From positions 9,114,001-9,178,000 of the forward strand of contig NZ_CP155447.1 of assembly GCF_045290345.1 (NCBI RefSeq): DNA of 64,000 nt, written 5' to 3'. This document shows, one piece after another, positions 52,824-60,464 of this stretch. Both the position numbers and the translations under genes were made by a program. Below the pieces are notes generated by a model that worked only from the letters and a program-made list of their open reading frames with translations, ran no database searches and was not told the DNA's origin. How positions within the stretch are numbered: the first letter of the stretch is position 1; every line of letters starts with the position of its first letter. This stretch comes from Singulisphaera sp045290345. GTDB lineage: Bacteria; Planctomycetota; Planctomycetia; Isosphaerales; Isosphaeraceae.

Positions 52824-53417
52824 ATGAGTCGACGCATTCTTTCGATACTTACAGTCTTGTCGTGCGCGGTTCTTTCGACGATGCCAAGCGTGGGGCAAGA
52901 ACCGGTTCAGAAGCCAAAAAAGAAGGTGATCAAGTCGGACGAAGAGTGGGCCAAGATCTTGACTCGGAGCCAGTTTCTCGTGTGCCGATTGAAGGTCACC
53001 GAAGAGCCGTTTTCGGGTCGGTTGCTCAACAACCATGCCAAGGGAACGTATGACTGTGTGGCCTGCGGTGCCGAGTTGTTCAACTCACGAACCAAATTCA
53101 ATTCGGGGACGGGGTGGCCGAGCTTTTGGCGGCCGATTGATTTGGAAAACATTGCTACCGAGATTGATAACAGCGAGGGATCCCCTCGAATTGAGGTCCT
53201 TTGTGAGAGCTGCGGCTCGCATCTCGGTCACGTCTTCAATGACGGCCCCGCACCGACCGGCCTGCGCTACTGCATCAACTCGATCGCCTTGAAGTTTGTT
53301 CCGGAACGTAAACCCGCGAAGCCCTCGAAGGCAAAGTCGGAATCCGAGTCGGGTTCCGAATCTGAGTCCGAGGCGCCGAAATCGGAAGCCAACGCAGACC
53401 CATCGGCATCGAAGTAG
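52824..53417 (+). CDS. msrB: Exported peptide-methionine (R)-S-oxide reductase MsrB
   Basis: The protein has 197 residues. A signal peptide (ILSILTVLSCAVLSTMPSVG) is followed by the MsrB domain. It shows YDCVACGAELFNSRTKFNSG and GTGWPSFWRPID near residue 90, ESCGSHLGHVFNDGP near 132, and the catalytic LRYCINSIALKF near 150. The four zinc cysteines (CVAC, CESC) are present. It reduces methionine-R-sulfoxide in proteins, here probably in the periplasm. After about residue 162 a low-complexity tail rich in Ser, Glu and Lys is added (SKSKAESES-like; GSESESEAPKSEA), which standard MsrB enzymes lack. It stands alone. Confidence 0.94.
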   Translation: MSRRILSILTVLSCAVLSTMPSVGQEPVQKPKKKVIKSDEEWAKILTRSQFLVCRLKVTEEPFSGRLLNNHAKGTYDCVACGAELFNSRTKFNSGTGWPSFWRPIDLENIATEIDNSEGSPRIEVLCESCGSHLGHVFNDGPAPTGLRYCINSIALKFVPERKPAKPSKAKSESESGSESESEAPKSEANADPSASK

Positions 53418-53538
53418 GTGTCGGAGTCATGGGTCTGGGTCGATAGGCCAGACTGATCAATTCCCCCCGCCTCGAACTCCCTCGATTTCAGACGACTTGC
53501 CCCTCTGCTGAGGGAGAGGCTGACTCAGGCCTTGTTCC

Positions 53539-54942
53539 TCAGGGATGAAGGTCGTACTCACGAATTTTATCGAAGAGTTGGCGACGGGAGATGCCGAGTC
53601 GCGCGGCCGCCTTGGTGCGATTCCCTTCGCAGGCGATCAAGGCGCGATGGATCGCGCGCCGCTCGACTTCGGCGAGCAGGGCTCGCAACGGCAACGAATC
53701 GTCCGTTTCGGAAGGCTCGGCCGCCAGGCTTGATCCGGGCTCGTCGACATCCAGGTGTTCGGGGAGAATCGGCCGCCCGCGCGCGGCGATTGCGGCTCTG
53801 GCTAGGAAGTTCTCCAGTTGCCGGACGTTGCCGGGCCAAGGGTTCGCGAGAATCTTTTGCGAGGCCTTGGGGGTCAAGCTGAGGCTGACCCACCCATACT
53901 TCCGTTCGAGTCTCCGCAGGATGTGCTCGGCCAGGGGGGTGATGTCATCAGTACGCTCCCGCAAGGGGGGGATGGCGATTCGGATGACGTTCAAGCGATA
54001 GAACAAGTCTTCGCGAAATCGACCGGCAGCCACGTCCTTGGGGAGATCTCGGTGGGTTGCCGAGACCACCCGGGCGTCCGTTTTGAGGGTCTCGGTTCCT
54101 CCCACACGCTCGAATTCCCGGCGCTGGAGGACACGGAGCAGCTTGGCCTGGGCGGCCTGGGGAAGCTCGCCCACTTCGTCGAGAAAGATCGTCCCCCCCG
54201 CCGCACGCTCGAATCGGCCGGGACGCTGGCGATCGGCTCCAGTGAAGGCGCCTCGTTCATGGCCGAAGAGCTCGCTTTCGATGAGACCGTCGGGCAAGGC
54301 TCCGCAGTTGACCCTCACGAACGGACCTTCGCCACGACGCGAGTGAGTGTGTAGGGCCGAGGCGACCAGCTCCTTGCCGGTGCCGCTCTCACCCACGATC
54401 AGAACGGGTTCGTCGGTTGCCGCGGCGCGTCCGATCGCCTTATACACCTCGCGCATCGGTGGGCTCTGTCCGACCATCTGAGGTTCGTCCTCAGGAGATT
54501 CGCCCGTTTCATCGACGTCAACCTCGGCTCGTAGCGATCGAACCTCGGCAGCCAGAGATCGCTGGTGCAAGGCTCGTTTCAAGGTCAGTAGGACCTCGTC
54601 GAGATCGAACGGTTTGGAAAGATAGTCGTAGGCTCCCTGTCGCATCGCCTCGATCGCCGCGGTCGACCCGCCGAAGGCAGTGACCACGATGACCGGGAGA
54701 TCCGACAGGGCCGGACCGAGCTCGCGGAGGACGTCGAGGCCATCCCGACCGGGCATCTTCAAATCCAGGAGCACGGCGGTTGGGGGCTCCGCTCGAATCG
54801 AGGCGAGGGCCTCGAGCCCGTCGGCGGCCTCGGACGTGCGGTATCCCTCGGACTGAAGGAGTCGGACGAGGTTGCGACGGATCGTGCGATCATCATCGGC
54901 GACCAAGATCAGGGCCGGTTCGCTCATCGGATCAGACTCCAT
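53539..54942 (-). CDS. Sigma-54-dependent NtrC-family response regulator
   Basis: The protein has 467 residues in three domains. The receiver (about 8-122) has DDDRTIRRNLVRLLQ, phosphoacceptor Asp in AVLLDLKMPGRDGL, and the Thr/Lys of VVTAFGG and LSKPFD. The AAA+ domain (about 155-390) has Walker A GESGTGKELVA, the sigma-54-contacting loop GAFTGADRQRPGRFE, Walker B GTIFLDEVGEL, and the arginine-finger region. The C-terminal Fis-type helix-turn-helix is NRTKAAARLGISRRQLFDKI. It activates transcription by RNA polymerase with sigma-54. Its ATG overlaps the stop of the kinase gene by 11 bases, so the two form a two-component operon. Confidence 0.96.
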   Translation of the reverse strand: MESDPMSEPALILVADDDRTIRRNLVRLLQSEGYRTSEAADGLEALASIRAEPPTAVLLDLKMPGRDGLDVLRELGPALSDLPVIVVTAFGGSTAAIEAMRQGAYDYLSKPFDLDEVLLTLKRALHQRSLAAEVRSLRAEVDVDETGESPEDEPQMVGQSPPMREVYKAIGRAAATDEPVLIVGESGTGKELVASALHTHSRRGEGPFVRVNCGALPDGLIESELFGHERGAFTGADRQRPGRFERAAGGTIFLDEVGELPQAAQAKLLRVLQRREFERVGGTETLKTDARVVSATHRDLPKDVAAGRFREDLFYRLNVIRIAIPPLRERTDDITPLAEHILRRLERKYGWVSLSLTPKASQKILANPWPGNVRQLENFLARAAIAARGRPILPEHLDVDEPGSSLAAEPSETDDSLPLRALLAEVERRAIHRALIACEGNRTKAAARLGISRRQLFDKIREYDLHP

Positions 54943-56356
54943 GGCCGTCCCGTCTGAGAATCGGCAACGTCAAGGTGAAAAGTGCCCCTCGTTCCGACCG
55001 TCCCGGTTCGGAACGAAGGTCGCCGCAGTGTGCCAGGACGATCTCGCGAGCGATCGCGAGCCCCAAGCCCGTCCCGCCGGCCTTGGTGGTATAAAAGGGC
55101 TCGAACAGGTGGGCGAGGACTTCGGGCGAAAGGCCGGGACCCGTATCGGCCACTCGAGCCTCGACGACCCCCGCAATGACGTCGGTCCGGGTCGAGAAGC
55201 GAAGTGTTCCTCCGCCCGGCATGGCCTGAAGTGCGTTAGTTGATAGGTTACGGAAAACCTGCACGATCGCCGGAGGAGCCATCAGAATCGGCGGGAGGTC
55301 GGGATCGAGGTCGAGTTCTACCGTGACCCCTTGCGCCTCGGCGCTGGCGGAGGACAGCCGGGCGACCTCCGCGACGACTTCATTGAGATCGCTCGGCATC
55401 AGGTCCTGGGCGTCGGCCCTGGAGAAGTGAAGCAAGCGAGCCACGATACCTTCGAGGCGATCCACTTCGTCGACGAGCCCCTCGAACGACTCGGCATCGG
55501 GACCGATACCTCGTTGCCAGAGCTGGACCGTGGAACGGATCCCCGCCAGCGGATTGCGGACCTCGTGGGCGACTCCCGCGAGGAGTTTACCGAGCGCGGC
55601 GAGTCGCTCCGAACGCCTGAGCTCGGTTTGCAGTTGCTCACGTTCGGCCGCCTGGCGCCGGACGGTTCGGGCAAGCTCCGCCATCAGCACCAATGAGAGC
55701 GCGATGCCGCCAAGAGCGAGTCCGGCCGCGAGTTGATAACCCTGGATCGACCGGTTCAGGAACAAAGGGTCTTCCAGCCGGATCATCGTCCAGGTCGCGG
55801 CGACGACCTGGCCTCGCACGGCGACCGGAGCGGTCCGGATTGCGACCAGGCTCGGCTGGCTGACTTCGACGATGAACAGGCTCTGTTTCTTCCGGATAGC
55901 CGCGTCGATCTGAATCTCGATGAGCTCGGCCTCGGATCGAGGGGGCCCCGCACGACGGCTGTTTGGCTCCAGCTTGTAGGTCGGGGGCGGTGGAGGAGCG
56001 GTCGGGAACGCTGCGCCGAGGAAGCGGTTGAAGTCACGGACGTAATAGCCGCCTTCGACTCCATCGAACGGAGCCAACGCCTCGGTGGCTTGCGCCGAGA
56101 GATCACGATCGAGCGCGTCCCAATCGGCCGGATCGAGGTAGTCGGGCCAGCGTGGCGCCCGGACGAGGACCGATATTCCGCGTTTCGCCAGACTCTCTCC
56201 CGCACGGTCGAGCACCCCTTTGGCAGAGGCGCGGCGCCGCTCGCGTTCGATGACCGAGGTGGACGTCATCCAGAGCGATGTCAAGGCGGCCACAAAGCAC
56301 GCGACAACCACGCCGATTTGCCATTTGAGCGGGATCCGTATCCTCGGACGCGCCAT
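54932..56356 (-). CDS. Membrane sensor histidine kinase, partner of NtrC-like regulator
   Basis: From the ATG at 56356 the protein has 474 residues; the longer frame to 56410 is less likely. TM1 is WQIGVVVACFVAALTSLW and TM2 is GLALGGIALSLVLMAEL (about residues 210-228), leaving a periplasmic sensor part of about 170 residues with a Pro-rich loop (FPTAPPPPPTYKL). The HisKA box is LLAGVAHEVRNPLAGIRSTV. ATPase boxes are FRNLSTNALQAMPGGG (N), VADTGPGLSPEVLAHLFEPF (G1/F) and TGLGLAIAREIVLAHCG (G2). It phosphorylates the adjacent regulator. The signal sensed is unknown. The regulator gene overlaps its 3' end. Confidence 0.95.
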   Translation of the reverse strand: MARPRIRIPLKWQIGVVVACFVAALTSLWMTSTSVIERERRRASAKGVLDRAGESLAKRGISVLVRAPRWPDYLDPADWDALDRDLSAQATEALAPFDGVEGGYYVRDFNRFLGAAFPTAPPPPPTYKLEPNSRRAGPPRSEAELIEIQIDAAIRKKQSLFIVEVSQPSLVAIRTAPVAVRGQVVAATWTMIRLEDPLFLNRSIQGYQLAAGLALGGIALSLVLMAELARTVRRQAAEREQLQTELRRSERLAALGKLLAGVAHEVRNPLAGIRSTVQLWQRGIGPDAESFEGLVDEVDRLEGIVARLLHFSRADAQDLMPSDLNEVVAEVARLSSASAEAQGVTVELDLDPDLPPILMAPPAIVQVFRNLSTNALQAMPGGGTLRFSTRTDVIAGVVEARVADTGPGLSPEVLAHLFEPFYTTKAGGTGLGLAIAREIVLAHCGDLRSEPGRSERGALFTLTLPILRRDGHGV

Positions 56357-56676
56357 GATCCTCGCCTTGAGCCAGATGAGAGAGGAACCTGATTCCCACA
56401 GACAAAGCAATCATCGGGCCAATCGTGTTCTTCGGGGGAATCGTCGGTCATTCGTGACGACCGGCGTCGATCGTATCGGATGAGCCCCCGTTCGTGGGCG
56501 GAAATCCCCCTCCGATCCGGGGGGTTCGTGCCCATGACTGGCGTCTCGTGAACCAAAAAGCGAGTGAAATCGCGACTTATTGGCTTTGGCATCAGTCGTG
56601 CTTTGAGCCTCAAGAGACGGCGCGATTGGCGTTGTCGCGAAGTACGGACAAGGCCGGGGCCAAGGAGAACTAAGCC
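56357..56676. other. Divergent intergenic region with a candidate sigma-54 promoter
   Basis: These 320 bases lie between the kinase gene (minus) and the secreted-protein gene (plus). A -24/-12-like element lies at 56587-56602 and is listed separately. A partial hairpin ATCCCCC/GGGGGGT is present at about 56507-56525. GCCAAGGAGAAC at about 56660-56670 contains an AAGGAG ribosome binding site for the plus-strand gene. Confidence 0.45.
56587..56602 (+). promoter_or_regulatory. Candidate sigma-54 (-24/-12) promoter
   Basis: The sequence TGGCATCAGTCGTGCT has the invariant GG and GC separated by exactly ten bases and matches the sigma-54 consensus TGGCACG-N4-TTGCA at most positions. It lies 75 bases upstream of the ATG at 56677, next to a sigma-54 activator operon, making control by that regulator plausible. 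One site read by eye is weak proof. Confidence 0.42.
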
Positions 56677-57552
56677 GTGATCAAGATCTTGACGATGGGC
56701 GCCAGCAGCCTGATCGGTATCGCGTTGGTTGCCGCGCAACCTCCTCCTGACGAGGAGCGAGGTGGTCCCCCCCCTCCTCCGCCTCCTCGAAAAAAGGCCG
56801 ACGAGCCACCGGGTGGCGCGCTCAGACGCGCTTACGAGCTTCTTCGCCGACTTCGAGCTGACGGCCGATCTTCCGGTCGCCCCGAGGAACGTCTCAAGGA
56901 CTGGACCGAGCGGGCCTCAACGCTCTATCGCGATGCAGTTAAGGCCCACAAAGAGGGAGACGAGCGTCGCGCCCACGAATATGGCATTGCGGCTCATGAT
57001 CTGGCCCGCGCTGTGGAGCATTCAAAGAACGCCTCGGTTTACGAAGAACGCGACAGTGACCTACCGCCCCCCCCCGAAGGGGGACGAGGAGGCGACCACA
57101 ATCCGGTCCGTGGCGATCTCTGGCATGCTCATGACCGGGTCCGCGGTGGCCTCGACGCCCCCAAGGACGAGGCCGACAAGTTCTACATCGACGCGGCACG
57201 TGACCTCTACAATGCGGCACGTCGCGATGCCGAAGCAGGCCGCCTAGATCGAGCCGGGGAACTCGCCAAAGCCGCCATCGCGATCACCCACGTTTCCGAA
57301 CATCTCGCCCATGCGCTCCACGACGGTCCCCCCCCTCCCCACGACGGTGATCGTCCTGAGGCGAAGGGTGAGTATGGTGAGCCGAGGCGCCAACCTCACG
57401 ATGGTGAACGGCCCAAGGCAAAACGCAAAGAGTTCGAGCCAAAACGCAAAGGCATCGCGGCGAAACGCAAGGAGTTCGCACCGAAAGAACCGCCCCGCGA
57501 GGGCGATCGACCGAGAGACGATCGTCGCGAAGGGCTGCCGCCTCCGCTCTGA
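56677..57552 (+). CDS. Secreted Pro/Lys/His-rich protein with internal duplication, unknown
   Basis: The protein has 291 residues with AAGGAG before the start (56677). A signal-like N-terminus (LTMGASSLIGIALVAAQPP) is followed by a poly-Pro stretch. Two related helical units follow: residues ~68-114 (ERASTLYRDAVKAHKEGDER, then AHDLARAVEHSKNA) and ~158-210 (FYIDAARDLYNAARRDAEAG, then AAIAITHVSEHLAHALHDG). They share the pattern YxDA...A...EG...RA...A and an HS/SEH ending. The last ~80 residues are low-complexity with repeats of KRKEF and PKRKG. No family is recognised. The His and acidic residues suggest metal binding, but this is a guess. It has a candidate sigma-54 promoter and lies next to a two-component operon. 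Confidence 0.78.
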   Translation: MIKILTMGASSLIGIALVAAQPPPDEERGGPPPPPPPRKKADEPPGGALRRAYELLRRLRADGRSSGRPEERLKDWTERASTLYRDAVKAHKEGDERRAHEYGIAAHDLARAVEHSKNASVYEERDSDLPPPPEGGRGGDHNPVRGDLWHAHDRVRGGLDAPKDEADKFYIDAARDLYNAARRDAEAGRLDRAGELAKAAIAITHVSEHLAHALHDGPPPPHDGDRPEAKGEYGEPRRQPHDGERPKAKRKEFEPKRKGIAAKRKEFAPKEPPREGDRPRDDRREGLPPPL

Positions 57553-57572
57553 TCGGAACGACCCTGACTTTT

Positions 57573-57598
57573 GGGCGGGAGACCTCGGTCTCCTGCCC
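57573..57598. terminator. Hairpin between convergent genes
   Basis: GGGCGGGAGACC and GGTCTCCTGCCC pair over 12 bases (one G-U) around a very short loop. It lies 21 bases past the plus-strand secreted-protein gene and before the minus-strand HAD gene end. No U-run follows on the plus strand. Confidence 0.5.
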
Positions 57599-57700
57599 AG
57601 CTCTCATCACCGAGCAAAAGCACGGGAATTTCCCGGTTGCGCGGCCGGCCCGGCCGGTTGAGATTCCCCTCTTCAGGTATCGCCTGCCGGCCAGGCACGT

Positions 57701-58471
57701 TCAGGTCAGGGTTTCGACCGGAATCTCGCCGACGTTCTCGAAAATGAGAGTCGGGCGGAAGGGATACTGCTCCACTGTTTCACGCGAGCTGACTCCAGAG
57801 AGGACGAGGATCGTTCTCATCCCAGCTTCGGTCCCGGCGAGAATGTCGGTGTCCATTCGATCGCCCACCATGAACGAATCGGCCGAATGGGCTTCGAGCT
57901 TTCGGAGCGCAGTCCGCATCATCAACGGGTTGGGTTTGCCGACGAAGTAGGGTTTTCGGCCTGTCGCCAGTTCGATCGGTGCCACCAAAGCGCCGCAGGC
58001 CGGCTGAATTCCTTGTTCCGAGGGACCGGTCAGGTCGAGGTTGGTCGCCACGAATCGAGCCCCACCCACGATGAGTCGGGTGGCCCGCTCAATTTTCTCG
58101 AAGTCGTAGCTCCGGGTATCGCCGACGACAACATAGTCCGGTTTTGATTCGGTCAGCGTGTAGCCGACGCTGTAAAGGGCATGCGTCAAGCCCGCGCCAC
58201 CGATGACATATGCGGTCCCACCGGGCTTCTGCTGGTGAAGAAAGTCGGCCGTCGCGAGTGCGGAAGTATGGAAGCTCGACTCATCGACGTCGACTCCCAA
58301 CTGGCCGAGTCGATGGCACAGATCGCGCGGGGTCCACTGACTGTTGTTGGTCAAAAAGAGGAACTTGTGACCTCCCCGCCTCAGCTTTTCGAGAAAGTCG
58401 AGGACTCCGGGGATCAGGCGGTGGCCGTGGTAGATGACCCCGTCCATATCCACGATGTAGCTGGGCGGCAT
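57701..58471 (-). CDS. HAD-IIA family phosphatase, NagD-like
   Basis: The protein has 256 residues. Motif I is SYIVDMDGVIYHGHRLIPG near residue 4 (nucleophile Asp and acid/base Asp). Motif II is the Thr/Asn of FLFLTNNSQWTPRDL near residue 38. Motif III Lys is in YFVGKPNPLMMRTALRKL near residue 170 and motif IV is FMVGDRMDTDILAGTEAGM near residue 195. The C2 cap lies between motifs II and III (YVVVGDTRSYDFEKIERATR). The class covers NagD, phosphoglycolate phosphatase-like and nitrophenyl phosphatases. Substrates such as UMP or phosphoglycolate are possible and not distinguishable here. It stands alone. Confidence 0.93.
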   Translation of the reverse strand: MPPSYIVDMDGVIYHGHRLIPGVLDFLEKLRRGGHKFLFLTNNSQWTPRDLCHRLGQLGVDVDESSFHTSALATADFLHQQKPGGTAYVIGGAGLTHALYSVGYTLTESKPDYVVVGDTRSYDFEKIERATRLIVGGARFVATNLDLTGPSEQGIQPACGALVAPIELATGRKPYFVGKPNPLMMRTALRKLEAHSADSFMVGDRMDTDILAGTEAGMRTILVLSGVSSRETVEQYPFRPTLIFENVGEIPVETLT

Positions 58472-58691
58472 TTCCCGAGAGCACTCCGAACGACCTGAAG
58501 CGTCGCCTTTGGTTCCGTGACCTCATTCTATCACGGGCTTATCACTCCGGCGACCGGGTTGAGAGCGGTCCCCGCCATCCCTCGTAAACGAGCGACCTGA
58601 CGGGATTCGGGGCGTGGTTGAGAGAGGCTCTGCACGCCTTGACGGGCTCGGGTGGAGAATCGCCTCAAAGACTCGGTAGACTCGTGCGTGA

Positions 58692-60005
58692 TTATTTGTC
58701 GAATGGCTGTCGGGCCGCTTGAAGACGCTTGATGATGGATCGAAGCTCTCGCTCCCGGTTCCCCTGCGCCTCGTTTTCATCGAGCCGCCGATTCTTGAAC
58801 GCTTCGAACTCCCGGCGAGTCTGCTGTAACGTCTGAAAAAGGTCATCCCGTTCGCGGCGGATCGAGGCGAGTTGGCCAGCCACTTTTTGAAGTTCGGCGA
58901 GTCCATCCTGCCGGTCACGATCCCATCTTGAGTTGACGGCCGATCGCTCGAGTTCTAGTCGTTCGCGTTTTTCCGACAGCTCTTCGAGTTGCTCGTCCAG
59001 GAAACGTTCCCGCTCCTTGACCAAGGTATGCATCTCATTCCGCAACTGTGAGACAAACTCTCGTTCTTCTTCGAGTCGCACTCCATCGAGAGCAACCCCC
59101 GCGAGTGTTTCGCCCAGTCCATGGATTTCTTCGTGGGCCGCGGTGAGGCCATCTCCAAGTTGCTTTAATTCCCCCGCGAGCCGATCGCGTTCGATGACCG
59201 CTAGATCGCGTTCGCTCAGAGCGCGGTCACGTTCGCCCTTGATCACCTCGAGTTCGCTGCTGGCCTTCTGACGCTCGATCATGACTTGATCGAGTTCGAG
59301 ATTGGCTCGGGCGAGTTTCCCTTCATACTCGAGTCTCTGCGCGTCGAGGGACGCTCGAAGTCCTGTCAATTCGCCTCTGAGACGGGTCGTGTCCGTGCGA
59401 TACGACTGCTCACGTTCCTTGGCGAGCGTCTCGGCTTCCTCCTGAAGTCGAGCGTTGAGTGCGGCCGACTCTTCGTACTCGACCCGTTGTTCCTCTGCTT
59501 GCTTTGTGAGCCTCTGAAGTTCATCCTCGAGCCTGATGGCGTGCATTGCTGCATCGCGAAGCGCGAAGGCTTCGACACGAAGTCGATTGGCTTCCGACCG
59601 AACGACCTCGCATGCGGCCAAGTCGTCTTGAACGAGCCGAATATGCTCAATCGCCTGTCGCAGTTGCGACTCGAGATTCTCGGCGCGGAGGTGAAGGGAG
59701 ACTCGTTGATAATTTGCCGCGACAAATCTTGATGCGAGGCGGTCGTTCTCCGTTTTCAGCTCGCACAGCTCTTCCTTGAGCTGTTGAATCTCTTGCTCTT
59801 GAACTTCCGTCCTGACTGGCGATTCGGCTGGATTTTGCTCCGCAACGCCCACCGAAGCGATGGAAACGGAGTTGAAGTCTTCCCTCGCCTCGGCGACGAA
59901 AAGATGGCCGCAGTGATTGCACACGACCTTTTGACCAAGGTAATTGACCCTGACACGAAGTTCCCGCTGGCATTGGTTGCAGGAAATAAGTACGTGTTCG
60001 GACAT
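58692..60005 (-). CDS. Zinc-ribbon coiled-coil protein, unknown function
   Basis: The protein has 437 residues. The first ~40 residues form a zinc ribbon with two CxxC pairs, CNQCQRELRVRVNYLGQKVV and CNHCGHLF. After a short linker, about residues 65-430 are almost entirely heptad-rich coiled coil, for example QEQEIQQLKEELCELKTEND, ENLESQLRQAIEHIRLVQDD and LERDRLAGELKQLGDGL-like segments. There is no membrane segment. This layout, a small ribbon resembling MJ0042/zf-type ribbons plus long coiled coil, occurs in planctomycetes as a cytoplasmic structural or regulatory protein. The function is unknown. It stands alone on the minus strand. Confidence 0.82.
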   Translation of the reverse strand: MSEHVLISCNQCQRELRVRVNYLGQKVVCNHCGHLFVAEAREDFNSVSIASVGVAEQNPAESPVRTEVQEQEIQQLKEELCELKTENDRLASRFVAANYQRVSLHLRAENLESQLRQAIEHIRLVQDDLAACEVVRSEANRLRVEAFALRDAAMHAIRLEDELQRLTKQAEEQRVEYEESAALNARLQEEAETLAKEREQSYRTDTTRLRGELTGLRASLDAQRLEYEGKLARANLELDQVMIERQKASSELEVIKGERDRALSERDLAVIERDRLAGELKQLGDGLTAAHEEIHGLGETLAGVALDGVRLEEEREFVSQLRNEMHTLVKERERFLDEQLEELSEKRERLELERSAVNSRWDRDRQDGLAELQKVAGQLASIRRERDDLFQTLQQTRREFEAFKNRRLDENEAQGNRERELRSIIKRLQAARQPFDK

Positions 60006-60464
60006 GGAAATTAAGGGTCCACTGCGAGGGCGAGCGGCGATCAGACCTCAGGAGTTGATTTGCGGACGGGAGGACGCGCGAGCGAAGCCAATGGGAGAAT
60101 TTGAAATCGTCGCTGGTGCAAGCTCGTTCAGGCAGGTGATTCCATCGCTACTTCGATTCGCGCTCTGCGCTCTCGCACCGTAGCGATCTCGGGCTGATGG
60201 TAAGACCCTGTCCGACGGGCGCTTCGGTCATAAAGTTGGCCGCTTCGGTTCGGTCGTTCCCGCGCACTCGCATCTTCCGCCGGAACCCGGGCAGGGTCAA
60301 TCCGAAACACTTTGGGTTGTGAAAAAAAAGCCAGCAAGCCGTGCCCCTGAAAAAAGAAACCGGTCGACCTCTCGGCGAACAAAGCGCCGATTGCAAGTTC
60401 AAGGCGCCCGTGAGAAGATGTCCCATCGCAAATTCCGCTCGATGGCACGAGGAAGCCAAGCGAC
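60006..60464. other. Divergent intergenic region upstream of M2 peptidase
   Basis: These 459 bases lie between divergent genes. A short GCGCC...GGCGC stem lies at about 60388-60407, and an A-rich segment at about 60318-60330 may belong to a promoter. AGGAAG at about 60450 is the ribosome binding site of the peptidase. No gene is supported. Confidence 0.35.
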
